From NCBI GenBank assembly GCA_015066515.1, contig SVOH01000009.1:1-64000 (forward strand): 64,000 bases of DNA, read 5' to 3'. Made by a program: the position numbers and the translations under genes. The notes under the pieces were generated by a model. The model saw nothing but the letters and a program-made list of their open reading frames with translations, searched no databases and was not told where the DNA came from. Positions 39,326-49,283 of the stretch are shown here, in pieces. Numbering within the stretch: the first letter of the stretch is position 1; the number at the start of each line of letters is the position of its first letter. Source of the DNA: Oscillospiraceae bacterium. Lineage in GTDB: Bacteria > Bacillota > Clostridia > Oscillospirales > Acutalibacteraceae.

Positions 39326-42300
39326 TTATATCTTTGCCTTGCGAACAAACAAAAGTGTTACGCTTGCAAGAATTGCAATGATTGATTCAGGGAAAATAAC
39401 ATTTTCACCTGTTGGTGGGCTGGTCATACTGTTATCACCATTAACTCCACCCATATTGCCGATTGCTCCGTCCTCTGCAACTGCATCGCCCGCAGCCAAT
39501 ACAAAGTAACCAAACTTGTCGAGAGTAATGGTTGCAATATTTACGGGAATTGCAACCTTTTTAACTTCCTCGGGGTCGTTTTCGTTAACAATATTGCCCG
39601 ATTTATCCAACAAAATAGTCTTTGTAGTGGTAGGCATTTTTATAAGCTTGCCACTTTCAATATCAACAAGATACATTGCTGCATTCAAGCCTAAATCGTT
39701 AGGAATTTCCATAATTACGGTAGCATTACTACCAGCAGGAAGCTCCTGACTTGGAGAAATTTCGTATGGATAGAGATGCTTTTGACCTGTTTTGTCAAAT
39801 ATAGCCTTTATATCCTCATAAACCAAATCATCCTTTTTGATTGCAAAGATGTCGGTAATAACATCCTTAGTAAAGGCATTGGTAGGTGCAGTTATTTGCA
39901 ACTTATTTTCCTCGTCTAAAACACAGTAATCAAACGTACTGTAGTTGCAACCGTAGCCGCTTTCATCTTCACACCATCTGTATGTACCTTCGTAATTTTC
40001 ATTGTCTTCTACCATAGTATGCTCGGCATAATCGCCCTTGCCGCATACGTTACAGTTGTACCAGTGATGTGTATCATTAAATTCGTGCACAGGAGTGCCG
40101 TTAGCATCAAAGTCAATGTAATCGTGACCAAGCTTTTCTATTGTTACGGTTTCTTTTTCAATCACAGTAGTTGCCTGTGCATCGCTAAATCGAACATCAC
40201 ATACAGTACATCTATAGTGAGCAGTGCTTACTCCCTCTTCGCTACAGGTAGCGTCTGAAAGCTCAACCGCCTCAATAGTACCTTCATGTGTACAAATCCA
40301 CTTACAGTCACGACATTTTTCGCTATCGGTCAAAAAGGCATGAGCCTCATTTTCAGCAACCTCGTAAAGACAAACTTCACATAAACCATCGTGTGAAGCT
40401 GTTCCATCACTTGTAAACTTAACGGTGTGTTCCACACGAGAAAGTTTTGCTAAACACACCTCGCAGGTAGTCCAATGACTTTCGTAATCCATAAAGTATA
40501 CGATTTTACCTTCGGAGTCTTTGATTTCAGTGTGCATACCAGTTGCTTTCAATACAACTTCACTGGCAGAAACGGCAGAATCATAAGGCGCCATTACATC
40601 ATTTGTCAAGAATATGCACTCGCAGTTTTCACAAGTGTAGTATTCTACATTACCATCCGCAGCGCAGGTAGGTGCTTTTGCCTCGGTCTTTTCAAATATA
40701 TGACCTTTTGCTTCGGTGTGGTTTAACTGCTCTGTGTATCCGCAAGCACATTCGGTTTTTGTGTGTTTGGGGGTTATACAGTCATTTTCTTTATATTCAG
40801 TCACCTTGTGATATTCTGTATTTTTATGGTCGCAGGTAAATCCACAAACCGTACAGTTATAATTATCGGTATATTGGTGATTTAAAATCACTACGCCTGC
40901 AAGTCCGCAAGCCTTACAAACGGCTGTATGACCTGCATAGCCGTCACCAGGATTTACGGAACCCTCTATATTGTGGCAAACCAGAAGATCCAATACACCT
41001 TCATTTGCAAACCAATGTTTACCAAAGTCAAGGTTCGTTTTTTGAGGAGCATTTGTACCGCTTAAATCGTCAATAGTAAGAGTTCTTATCTGTGCTTTTC
41101 CGTATCCGTTTATTACCTGATCGGTATAAACATTGGCAAAGCAGTTTACATTAACAGCATGATCGTGTATTGTTTTGTTTCCAGCTGAGGTCGGCATAAT
41201 CTCGGGATATGGCATACTGCCAATCATTACAGAATTTGTAATTGTGGCATAACCGCCCCACGCACCCGCTTGAGCCAAGAAACCACCGCTGATATCGGTA
41301 GCTACAAACTTGTTGTTAACAGATAGGCAGTTATTAATTGTAGCCACGTTGTTACCACAATTACCAACAATAGCACCGGCTGTTCTTTGGCAAGCGTTAT
41401 TAGTGTTACCGTTATCGCCCATTAAACAGTTCTTTACCGCGCAGTTTTCTACAATAAGTGTTTGACCGCCGGTTGAACATTCTGCAGCACCTATGATACC
41501 GCCTGAGCTGTGATAACCTGCAAAACGCGACGCTACAATCGTAATATTTTTAATTGTAACGGTTTTCTCGGTATTGTCAGTAACAGGGTGTGGGAACAAA
41601 CCACCATAACCGTTTGACCTACCGTTGCCCGAACGAAGGTTATAAATTATTACACCGTTACCATCAAAATTGCCCGCAAACGTTTTGCTATCGTTTACCC
41701 AATCCTTACCTTCGGTTGCATTTTTAACATCTTCTACAGTTGAATCAAGTGTTATACCTACCATACCATTCATATTGAATATCATGTTAGGAGCAACCTG
41801 ATAATATTTACCAGCCGATTCTGCCGTTGTGGTTTTAAGTGCTACATAGGCCATATTTTCGGCAGTCTTTACTATGTATGGATTTTCTTTAGAACCATCA
41901 CCCGCAGGGAAGTTGCTGTCGTATGAACCATCCCACACATCAGTACGTCTTTCGGTAATTGGAGCCGAAAAACCGCACGCACATATGCCTATGGTACCGG
42001 TAGCATTTTCAACAAAAGTATGGGTCTCTGCCATAGCTTTGCCGCAGTCGGTGCAGGTTATATTATGTGTAGCATCATCTTTTTGCTCAAGTACCAAGGT
42101 ATGATTTGCTCTATAGTCAGGCAATTCGTCTTCAAAAGCAATCCATATTCCCCAGTCAAAGTCGGGCATATTGATTTTTGCGTTAGGCCCTTTCATATCG
42201 GCCTCTGCAACCTGCTTTATCTGATTCGCAGCATAGTTTGTATCTACCGGCTGATCGGTATAAACACCGGCGTAAGTACCGGGAACATTAAGATGCTTAT

Positions 42301-43192
42301 TTATTTTTTGGTTACTGCCGGTTACTATTGGATAAGCGCTGGAGCCTAACACGATACAGCTTTGTATTGAAATACTAGGACAATATAAACTTGTCTGACC
42401 TACAATACCGCCGCTTATCTCGGTAGCGCTTGTAACGTTTCCGGAAGCAAAACAGTTTTTAATTGTTGCAGTATTGTGAGTAATGTTACCAACAATTATA
42501 CCACTAGATTTTTGAGCACTTGGGTTTGTATTGTTGTTATCGGTAATCCAACAGTTTAATACCTTGCAATTTTCAACCGCCGCTGTTCTTGAGGTATCAG
42601 GTGCGTGATATTCACCCACGATACCTCCCGCTGTATGATAACCTATAGAACGAGAAGCAAGTAGTGTGATACCTTTTATCCAAGACGTTTTTTGAGTATT
42701 ATCGTTGGTAGGACGTGGAAAAAGGCCGCCCTGAGCATAGCCGCCAGAATACATATTATAAATTATGACACCATTACCGTCAAAGTAACCTGCAAAGGTT
42801 CGGGCACCATCGCCGGATGTTCTCCAATTTTTGTCGGTATCAGCCGTCATAACGTCACCAACTGTTGAGTCAACCGTTATATCCTTCATACCGCTAAGGT
42901 TAAATGTAGCATCGGCTATAACTTTAAAGTATTTGCCGCTTGACACTGTAGACGGACCCAATATCGCATAAGCCAATTCCTCAGCTGTGGCAATTATATA
43001 TGGGTCTTCCTCAGTACCGCTACCACTCGAAAAGCCCGTAGCCAAAGTACCGTCCCAAGTGTCTGTCACGGTAGCTGCAGATGCGCCAAAGCTAATACCG
43101 GGCACAGCCACAAATAAGGACACCACCAAAATTGCAACCGCAACCATAACGCTAAGCAATGACTTAACCGCTTGAAACAGTTTGTTTTTCAT
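39326..43192 (-). CDS. Giant surface protein A (cassette copy 2), Cys-rich
   Basis: Paralog of 21614..25216; two GLUG-like modules, CxxC repeats (CACG, CENCE, CEVC, CTVC, CNVC), tail TSPPTGENVIFPESIIAILASVTLLFVRKAKI. Confidence 0.87.
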   Translation of the reverse strand: MKNKLFQAVKSLLSVMVAVAILVVSLFVAVPGISFGASAATVTDTWDGTLATGFSSGSGTEEDPYIIATAEELAYAILGPSTVSSGKYFKVIADATFNLSGMKDITVDSTVGDVMTADTDKNWRTSGDGARTFAGYFDGNGVIIYNMYSGGYAQGGLFPRPTNDNTQKTSWIKGITLLASRSIGYHTAGGIVGEYHAPDTSRTAAVENCKVLNCWITDNNNTNPSAQKSSGIIVGNITHNTATIKNCFASGNVTSATEISGGIVGQTSLYCPSISIQSCIVLGSSAYPIVTGSNQKINKHLNVPGTYAGVYTDQPVDTNYAANQIKQVAEADMKGPNAKINMPDFDWGIWIAFEDELPDYRANHTLVLEQKDDATHNITCTDCGKAMAETHTFVENATGTIGICACGFSAPITERRTDVWDGSYDSNFPAGDGSKENPYIVKTAENMAYVALKTTTAESAGKYYQVAPNMIFNMNGMVGITLDSTVEDVKNATEGKDWVNDSKTFAGNFDGNGVIIYNLRSGNGRSNGYGGLFPHPVTDNTEKTVTIKNITIVASRFAGYHSSGGIIGAAECSTGGQTLIVENCAVKNCLMGDNGNTNNACQRTAGAIVGNCGNNVATINNCLSVNNKFVATDISGGFLAQAGAWGGYATITNSVMIGSMPYPEIMPTSAGNKTIHDHAVNVNCFANVYTDQVINGYGKAQIRTLTIDDLSGTNAPQKTNLDFGKHWFANEGVLDLLVCHNIEGSVNPGDGYAGHTAVCKACGLAGVVILNHQYTDNYNCTVCGFTCDHKNTEYHKVTEYKENDCITPKHTKTECACGYTEQLNHTEAKGHIFEKTEAKAPTCAADGNVEYYTCENCECIFLTNDVMAPYDSAVSASEVVLKATGMHTEIKDSEGKIVYFMDYESHWTTCEVCLAKLSRVEHTVKFTSDGTASHDGLCEVCLYEVAENEAHAFLTDSEKCRDCKWICTHEGTIEAVELSDATCSEEGVSTAHYRCTVCDVRFSDAQATTVIEKETVTIEKLGHDYIDFDANGTPVHEFNDTHHWYNCNVCGKGDYAEHTMVEDNENYEGTYRWCEDESGYGCNYSTFDYCVLDEENKLQITAPTNAFTKDVITDIFAIKKDDLVYEDIKAIFDKTGQKHLYPYEISPSQELPAGSNATVIMEIPNDLGLNAAMYLVDIESGKLIKMPTTTKTILLDKSGNIVNENDPEEVKKVAIPVNIATITLDKFGYFVLAAGDAVAEDGAIGNMGGVNGDNSMTSPPTGENVIFPESIIAILASVTLLFVRKAKI

Positions 43193-43234
43193 CTAATCTC
43201 CCTTTCTTTATGCATAGATATTTATACTTTATTG

Positions 43235-43263
43235 ATTATACCACAAATCAGTACTACCGTCAA
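43235..43263 (-). promoter_or_regulatory. Sigma-A-type promoter for cassette copy 2
   Basis: Minus strand TTGACG-17 bp-TATAAT upstream of 43192 start. Confidence 0.8.
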
Positions 43264-43496
43264 CCAGAAGCCTACTAAATCAACACCCGAAACGCAATGA
43301 AAATATTGGATGTTTATTCCTTTACGGCAATCTTACGATTGACTTGCATATACTCTTATCTAATTTATATTATAATTGGTCCAAAAGCATAAATCTATAT
43401 AAATTTAGACTAATATGTGTGATTTTGGTTCAAAAAACAGTTGATAAGCTACAAAAAACAAAAACAGATACATTATACCCCTGACAAATGACGCAA

Positions 43497-43525
43497 AAAC
43501 CTAGATTTAAAAGAATCTCGGTTTT
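43497..43525 (-). terminator. Terminator of the GH95 operon
   Basis: AAAACCTAGATT / AATCTCGGTTTT imperfect stem just downstream of the GH95 stop. Confidence 0.6.
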
Positions 43526-43529
43526 GTTT

Positions 43530-46142
43530 TTACCTCTTTAAATAATTGATTACATTAAAGCGTAAATTGTATCTATCTACCTCTAACTGACTTGCGGGAT
43601 GAAGGGTACTAAGCGCACCGTCAACCGCAGCATCATAACTACCGTCAACGCAAACAAGTTTATATGTTAATCTCGCCTTATTGTTGACATTGTGCGTAGC
43701 ATCAATAAATTCACACTTTTCGGTTTCGCCAATAAGTGTGTAGCAGCTATCATTACCCTCTGCTCTGTAAATGGCATATTTACTTGCCGTGCCGTTCCAG
43801 CGAAGCTTTACACCCTCCGTTGTCCAATCAGATGTAAAGTTCGTAGCTATTTCTCGCCTTTTTACCGGCTTAAAGCCACTGAAAATATATGTACTTCCCG
43901 CCACTGTTTCAAATTCGGCAAAGAAACCATCACATACTACGTCTATTATCTTGCCGCCACACATTACCGTTACATTATCAAAGCCCTCATAACGTAGTTT
44001 TAACCTACCGCCACACTCGGATTTTATTTGTAAACTACTAACCGTACCGTTTGTATAGTCGCAATCAACCGTAAAATTACCACGTGCCTTAAGTCCTTTA
44101 AAACTAATGCTTTTCCAAGCGTCCGGTAATGCGGGCAATAGTGTTACATAGCCCTCGTGACTTTGAAGTACCATCTCGGTCATACCCGACGTTGCACCAA
44201 AGTTACCGTCTATTTGGAAAGGTGGATGCACATCCCAAAGATTTGGGTGTGTACGCTCTTTAAGTAAATTTTGTAAAAGAACGTATGCGTGATTACCGTC
44301 ACCCACACGTGCCCACGCATTAAGTCTGTGTGCAAGTGCCCAACCGGTTGATTTATCTCCGCGCATTTCGAGCGTGAGCCGCGCAGCATCTAGCCAAGCG
44401 GGTGTACTGTGGGTTACGGTGCTACCCGGTGTAAGTGCTACAAGCTGTGAAATATGGCGGTGATTTGCTTCACCGATTTCACCATAAAAATGCTCTTCGT
44501 CATATTCTTTAATCTGACCGCTATAGCCTATTTGAACAGGACCGTAATATGCAAGCTGCTGCCTTTCGGTTTCGGTAGTTTCGTCTGTTACACCAAGCAA
44601 TTCAGAACACTTAATATCATCCAAAGCATTCTCATAAATAAACTGTTGGTCAAAAGCGCAACCTACCGTTTGCCAATACTGTTGATGCTTATGTGCCATT
44701 ACCCAATCGCCCGAAAGTATCTGCTCCGGAGAGGCCGAAAAAGCGCACAAATATCTACCGTCATAATTCTTGACATTTTTAGTGAGAAATTTTGACATAC
44801 CGTGAATTGCGGGATAAGAATAATTTTTAAGTATTTCATTATCACGTGTAAAATCATAATAATCCCAGAACATTTTACTGGTCATACCGCCCGTACCGGG
44901 GCCTGAATGGGTATATTTACCCATACCTTCAACCTGATACATCCAAGCGCCTGTGCCTATAATCCAGCCACATTCACCCTCGCCCTCGACGTATTGCTCG
45001 GGGTTGATTTCTCTTATCCAGTTAGCCGCGCTAATAAAAGCTGCGTGCTTATAATTGTTCCAATATTCAGCATAAGCCTTAAAGGTTTCGGCAAGATTGG
45101 TGCTGAATGCCGGCCAATAGTTCATCTGAACGTTTATATTATGCCAAAAGCCACAAGTCCATGGGGATTTGTCGTGTACAGTCCATACGCCCTGAAGTGA
45201 TGCTGGTGGTGTACCCTCTCTTGAAGATGAAACAAGCAAATGTCTACCGTAAGCGTAGTATATTTCTTCAAGATACAATTCTTCATTTCCGCCTTTGTAT
45301 GATTCCAGCAACTCTTCGGTTCCTCTGCCGTCATCTTTGCCACCCAAATCAAATTTTACTCTACCTATTAGCTCGGTATAGTCTTTGATATGGCGTTCGT
45401 AAAGTTTATCCCAACCGAGCATTTTAGCATTTTCAAGACAGGCAACAACCCTTTCGTGTGGGTCAGTACCAAGAGCTTTAAAGCAGCCGTTCATAAACAC
45501 CTCGGGACAAAGCTTGTACGAAGTATCAAGTGTGTAATACACGGTTGCTACAGTAGCATCCTTTACGCAAAGAGTTTTGTCATTTATTGAAACTATACCA
45601 TCGGTATCCACAGCCAAACGTGCCTCGTAAATGAGCTCGCGCGAGGGCAAAGTGCCACGCATTACGAGAGTATTATCTTCTATAGTTATGTCACCCGTTC
45701 TGCCACCATCATCTAAAGAACGATCGCCAAGATATGGGATAACAAGCTCTATATCAAAATTAACCGAGCCGTTTTGTGCATCAATTTTGTAAGCGAAAAC
45801 CTTATCGGGATAGCTTGTAATAGCTTGACGATTAATTGCAACACCGTTTGAAACATAACGCGAATATGCAACACCGCTGTCAAGCAATAGACCACGCTCA
45901 TAATCGGTTACATTTTGGCTGTTAAAATGAATTAAAAACTCTCCAAAATTTGAAACACCGCCTTTGCTATAGTCATTAGCAAAGGTGTTGGTTGTAAACT
46001 GTATACGCTCGGTGTCATAGCCTCCGAATATGCTTGCGCCAAAATATCCGTTACCTATGGGCATTGAATATTTTTCCCATCCCTCGTTACTGCGCTCAGC
46101 CGGAGAAAAATATCTCATAATAAGTTTTTTCATTGTCTTCAC
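43530..46142 (-). CDS. Glycoside hydrolase family 95-like (alpha-L-fucosidase-type) with C-terminal FN3-like extension, cytoplasmic
   Basis: WEKYSMPIGNGYFGASIFGGYDTERIQFTTNTF; PPASLQGVWT; MNYWPAFSTNLAE; HLNP-type C-terminal motifs (DGNFGATSGMTEMVLQSHEG). No signal peptide. Confidence 0.88.
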   Translation of the reverse strand: MKTMKKLIMRYFSPAERSNEGWEKYSMPIGNGYFGASIFGGYDTERIQFTTNTFANDYSKGGVSNFGEFLIHFNSQNVTDYERGLLLDSGVAYSRYVSNGVAINRQAITSYPDKVFAYKIDAQNGSVNFDIELVIPYLGDRSLDDGGRTGDITIEDNTLVMRGTLPSRELIYEARLAVDTDGIVSINDKTLCVKDATVATVYYTLDTSYKLCPEVFMNGCFKALGTDPHERVVACLENAKMLGWDKLYERHIKDYTELIGRVKFDLGGKDDGRGTEELLESYKGGNEELYLEEIYYAYGRHLLVSSSREGTPPASLQGVWTVHDKSPWTCGFWHNINVQMNYWPAFSTNLAETFKAYAEYWNNYKHAAFISAANWIREINPEQYVEGEGECGWIIGTGAWMYQVEGMGKYTHSGPGTGGMTSKMFWDYYDFTRDNEILKNYSYPAIHGMSKFLTKNVKNYDGRYLCAFSASPEQILSGDWVMAHKHQQYWQTVGCAFDQQFIYENALDDIKCSELLGVTDETTETERQQLAYYGPVQIGYSGQIKEYDEEHFYGEIGEANHRHISQLVALTPGSTVTHSTPAWLDAARLTLEMRGDKSTGWALAHRLNAWARVGDGNHAYVLLQNLLKERTHPNLWDVHPPFQIDGNFGATSGMTEMVLQSHEGYVTLLPALPDAWKSISFKGLKARGNFTVDCDYTNGTVSSLQIKSECGGRLKLRYEGFDNVTVMCGGKIIDVVCDGFFAEFETVAGSTYIFSGFKPVKRREIATNFTSDWTTEGVKLRWNGTASKYAIYRAEGNDSCYTLIGETEKCEFIDATHNVNNKARLTYKLVCVDGSYDAAVDGALSTLHPASQLEVDRYNLRFNVINYLKR

Positions 46143-46148
46143 CCCAAA

Positions 46149-46865
46149 TTAAATATAAAAAGCATTACTATATTTTGTAGGTAATCCCTCACGATAAATG
46201 TGAGAATCGTTTGAAAGTGTAAGAATTGTTGGTAATACGTAGCCATCTTTTTCAGGAAATTCAATAATCGTCACGCCCGTATGCGTCATATCAAAGCGTG
46301 TACTAAAGGTGGGATATGGGATTAGTGAAATTATGCTAAGCAGTAATAGTCCCATTCCTTGATGTGCAAAAAGGGCCACTCGTTTGTTACCCTTGGCGGT
46401 GCATTTATACATTCCCTTTTGCTCATCGTATGTAAAACCAAACCCTGCCAAAAACTCAAAGGCTTTTTTGCGTGTAACCTCTATTCCCTCTTTAAAGTTT
46501 TTGTCGGCAAAATCGGTGTGCTCGTACCACTTGTCACCTAAATCGACAACCTCTTTTGATGCAAATTTCTCAATATAGCTCGGCTGTGCAAAAACCCAGC
46601 CACGCTCACCGTTTTTACTGTCAAAGAAAAAATATTTTGCCGCCACAGCCTCGTGACACCATTCGAGTATGGTAGCCTCTTTATTTAGTATCTCACAGGT
46701 GGGCTGTGATGTAAGTATTGCACGATTTGAGCTTGAAGAATATATTTCATCAATGCCGTGAAGCGCGAGTCTTTTGGCCACCGCCTCAGCTTGCCTGTGA
46801 CCAAGCGGTGTTAAACTGTCGGGATTGTAGATAGGGTCGCCATGTCTTACGTAATATAAAAGCAT
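46149..46865 (-). CDS. Histidine phosphatase family protein
   Basis: YYVRHGDPIYN RHG motif and LTPLGHRQAEAVAKRL. Confidence 0.88.
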   Translation of the reverse strand: MLLYYVRHGDPIYNPDSLTPLGHRQAEAVAKRLALHGIDEIYSSSSNRAILTSQPTCEILNKEATILEWCHEAVAAKYFFFDSKNGERGWVFAQPSYIEKFASKEVVDLGDKWYEHTDFADKNFKEGIEVTRKKAFEFLAGFGFTYDEQKGMYKCTAKGNKRVALFAHQGMGLLLLSIISLIPYPTFSTRFDMTHTGVTIIEFPEKDGYVLPTILTLSNDSHIYREGLPTKYSNAFYI

Positions 46866-46876
46866 AATTTTTCTTC

Positions 46877-48106
46877 CTATTCTTTATTCTTATTTCGGGT
46901 AATTGCCAGCATAAACGGTATGGCAAGTAACGGAAAAATCGCTCCCGAAAGTATACCGATTTTCATACTCAATTGCTCGGTTGTAAGTGAAAGCTGTGTT
47001 GCAAGCTCAGTTACGGCAGGCAGTGTCATTGCCTTGTCGGTAACTACACCCAAAAGCTGTGGGCCCAAAGCCGCACCCAAGTCGCCGCCCGATGCCATCA
47101 TAGCAAAAATGAACACACCGCCCGTCGGAAAACGCTCGGACGATACAAGTATACTGCCCGGCCAAAGCATAGACACACAAAAGCCCGTAAATACACAAGC
47201 AATAATTCCAATTATAGCATTACTTGTAAGTGCCGCTGTTATGTAACAGATAAATGCGCCTGCCGAGCCGAAAATCAAAACCCTGCTAACGCTTTTGCCC
47301 CTTGCACTGTAAATTGTGCGGCCCAGTCCCAAAAATAGTGCAAAAAGCGCCATGCCCAATAGGTCACCCCAAATTTTTGGAATACCCATTGATTTTTCAA
47401 GATAAGCCGAACACCACTGTGTCATTGTCATCTCGGCGGCACCGCCAAAGAATATTGCCGTAACGCATAGCCAAAGCATTTTGTTTTTTAGCAAAGCGGA
47501 AATTCCCGACGCCTTTTGTGGTGTTTCTATTTCGGGCATATCGGTAGAGAAAAACAAAGCGGTTGAGGTTATGGGAATAAGTAAAAACAGCATTGCCAAC
47601 CACTGCCAATTCTCACTACCTACAAAAAACAAAAACGCAGTGCCCACAATTATTACACCAACTACACCCCAAGGGTATACCGCGTGTAATTTGCTGATTT
47701 CTTTGTCGGGGTTATCGGACGGAATAGACAGTATTAGCGGATTTGCCAAAACCTCATTAAAGCCGCTTGATGCAGAGAAAATTACCGTGCCTATTACAAG
47801 CCCCGTATATACGTGGTTTGGGAAAACAAACGGAAATACTGCATATATTAAAAGTCCTATTGTCACAAGTACAGGAATAAGCCGCACAGTTTTTTTGATA
47901 TTGAATTTATGCGGAATAAACGACAGCATCAAATCAATGCCAAGCTGGGTTAAAAAGTTTATTAAAACAAGAAGTCCAAGCTTGGTGAAAGAAATGCCAT
48001 AAAGTGTACGAAATGTTACAAACAGCAGCGGCGAAAGACAGGCCACCACCGACATTGAAAGATTGGCGGTATATGCCGCCCATTTAAGACGATTATAGTT
48101 TATCAT
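46877..48106 (-). CDS. MFS transporter
   Basis: About 12 hydrophobic segments, 409 aa; overlaps the amidohydrolase start by 4 nt. Confidence 0.88.
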   Translation of the reverse strand: MINYNRLKWAAYTANLSMSVVACLSPLLFVTFRTLYGISFTKLGLLVLINFLTQLGIDLMLSFIPHKFNIKKTVRLIPVLVTIGLLIYAVFPFVFPNHVYTGLVIGTVIFSASSGFNEVLANPLILSIPSDNPDKEISKLHAVYPWGVVGVIIVGTAFLFFVGSENWQWLAMLFLLIPITSTALFFSTDMPEIETPQKASGISALLKNKMLWLCVTAIFFGGAAEMTMTQWCSAYLEKSMGIPKIWGDLLGMALFALFLGLGRTIYSARGKSVSRVLIFGSAGAFICYITAALTSNAIIGIIACVFTGFCVSMLWPGSILVSSERFPTGGVFIFAMMASGGDLGAALGPQLLGVVTDKAMTLPAVTELATQLSLTTEQLSMKIGILSGAIFPLLAIPFMLAITRNKNKE

Positions 48107-48900
48107 TTTTCTATCCCCAATAGCTTCCCAGCGTTTTTGTGCGTAATTTTATCCATATCTTCGCTTGTAAGTCCAAGTGTACCGAGTAGTCGCTTTTCCA
48201 TATCGGGTGTGTGCCACGGAGTATCGGTACCAAAAAGCATACGGTCGGGTGTGTGAAGCGACATAATCTTTTCGGCGTAATATTTTGGCATCATTGCATA
48301 GCCAAACGAAATATCAAAATAAATATCTTTTCCGCAAAGATATTTAATTACATCCTCGTTACAGTTAATGCCGCCCCAATGAGCCGCCACCACAGGCGTG
48401 CTAAACCACTCAAGCGCACGTGCCATTTTGTCGGGCGTGGCGCCGTAAGGCGGTGCAAAGCCGTAGTCAAACCCTGCGTGAAAAACGGTAATAAGTCCAA
48501 GCTCCGAAATCTTTTTATAAAGCGGTTTAAGGCGAATGTCGTCAACATTAAAGCCCTGATAATCAGGATGCAGCTTAACGCCCTTAAGTCCTAACTCTTT
48601 TATGCGTTCAAGCTCATCGAACGCATCCTCACTGAACGGAAAAACCGAACCTAATGAAAAAATAGTTTTATTATCATTTATCGACGCGGCAAAGTCATTT
48701 ACACTGTGTTGCTGATGCGCGTTGGTAGCAATATTTAACACTACCGATGCATCTACCCCACCCTTTTTCATAGAATCCTTTAGCCCTGATACCGTGCCAT
48801 CGGTATATGGGGTCAGTCCTCCCGAAGTAAAGCTTAATTTTTCGATAGCCTTGGGCGCTATTTTGTCGGGGAAACAGTGGGTATGAAAATCTATAAGCAT
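48103..48900 (-). CDS. Amidohydrolase family (metal-dependent TIM-barrel hydrolase)
   Basis: MLIDFHTHCFPDKIAPKAIEKL, VFHAG, AAHWGG, MLFGTDTPWH. Confidence 0.9.
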   Translation of the reverse strand: MLIDFHTHCFPDKIAPKAIEKLSFTSGGLTPYTDGTVSGLKDSMKKGGVDASVVLNIATNAHQQHSVNDFAASINDNKTIFSLGSVFPFSEDAFDELERIKELGLKGVKLHPDYQGFNVDDIRLKPLYKKISELGLITVFHAGFDYGFAPPYGATPDKMARALEWFSTPVVAAHWGGINCNEDVIKYLCGKDIYFDISFGYAMMPKYYAEKIMSLHTPDRMLFGTDTPWHTPDMEKRLLGTLGLTSEDMDKITHKNAGKLLGIEK

Positions 48901-48955
48901 TTAAAAACCTTCTTTTTTGAGATAAACTTATTATCTCCCATTGCAAATACAAAAT

Positions 48956-48985
48956 TCGGCGCGGCGTAAAATCGCCACGCCGAAC
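48956..48985 (-). terminator. GC-rich hairpin/terminator downstream of 48998..49228
   Basis: TTCGGCGcGGCG / CGCCaCGCCGAA stem. Confidence 0.6.
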
Positions 48986-48997
48986 CTGTGTTTAAAA

Positions 48998-49228
48998 TTA
49001 GTGAGCCTTGCGCCACTCGTCAGCCTTTTCGGCAGACATTCTCTTGATGTTTTCCTCAGGGTAAATAGAGTCAACACCGCCATTTACATAAAGAAAATAT
49101 TTTCCGCTTTCGGTTACGTAAAGGCTTTCTTCATAACCGTCGGTGTCACCAAATGCGCCGTATGTATGCTTTTTAATAAGCGCTGCGGTTTCGGTATCGT
49201 ATTCTACCTTGCAAATAATCTTTTTCAT
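48998..49228 (-). CDS. Hypothetical 76-aa protein
   Basis: ATG with AAAGGAGAAAG SD; sequence MKKIICKVEYDTETAALIKKHTYGAFGDTDGYEESLYVTESGKYFLYVNGG. Confidence 0.7.
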   Translation of the reverse strand: MKKIICKVEYDTETAALIKKHTYGAFGDTDGYEESLYVTESGKYFLYVNGGVDSIYPEENIKRMSAEKADEWRKAH

Positions 49229-49283
49229 TTACTTTCTCCTTTATTTTTGTCGTGTAATATTATATATTGCAATAAAGATAATT

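Noticed and set aside
15083-43192. Two large homologous blocks considered as a composite mobile element or assembly artefact
   Set aside because: No transposase, integrase or terminal repeats seen, and the copies differ throughout in protein sequence and linkers, so they are diverged paralogs.
47481-48002. 173-aa plus-strand ORF
   Set aside because: Entirely antisense to the MFS transporter gene with no SD or family motif; shadow ORF.
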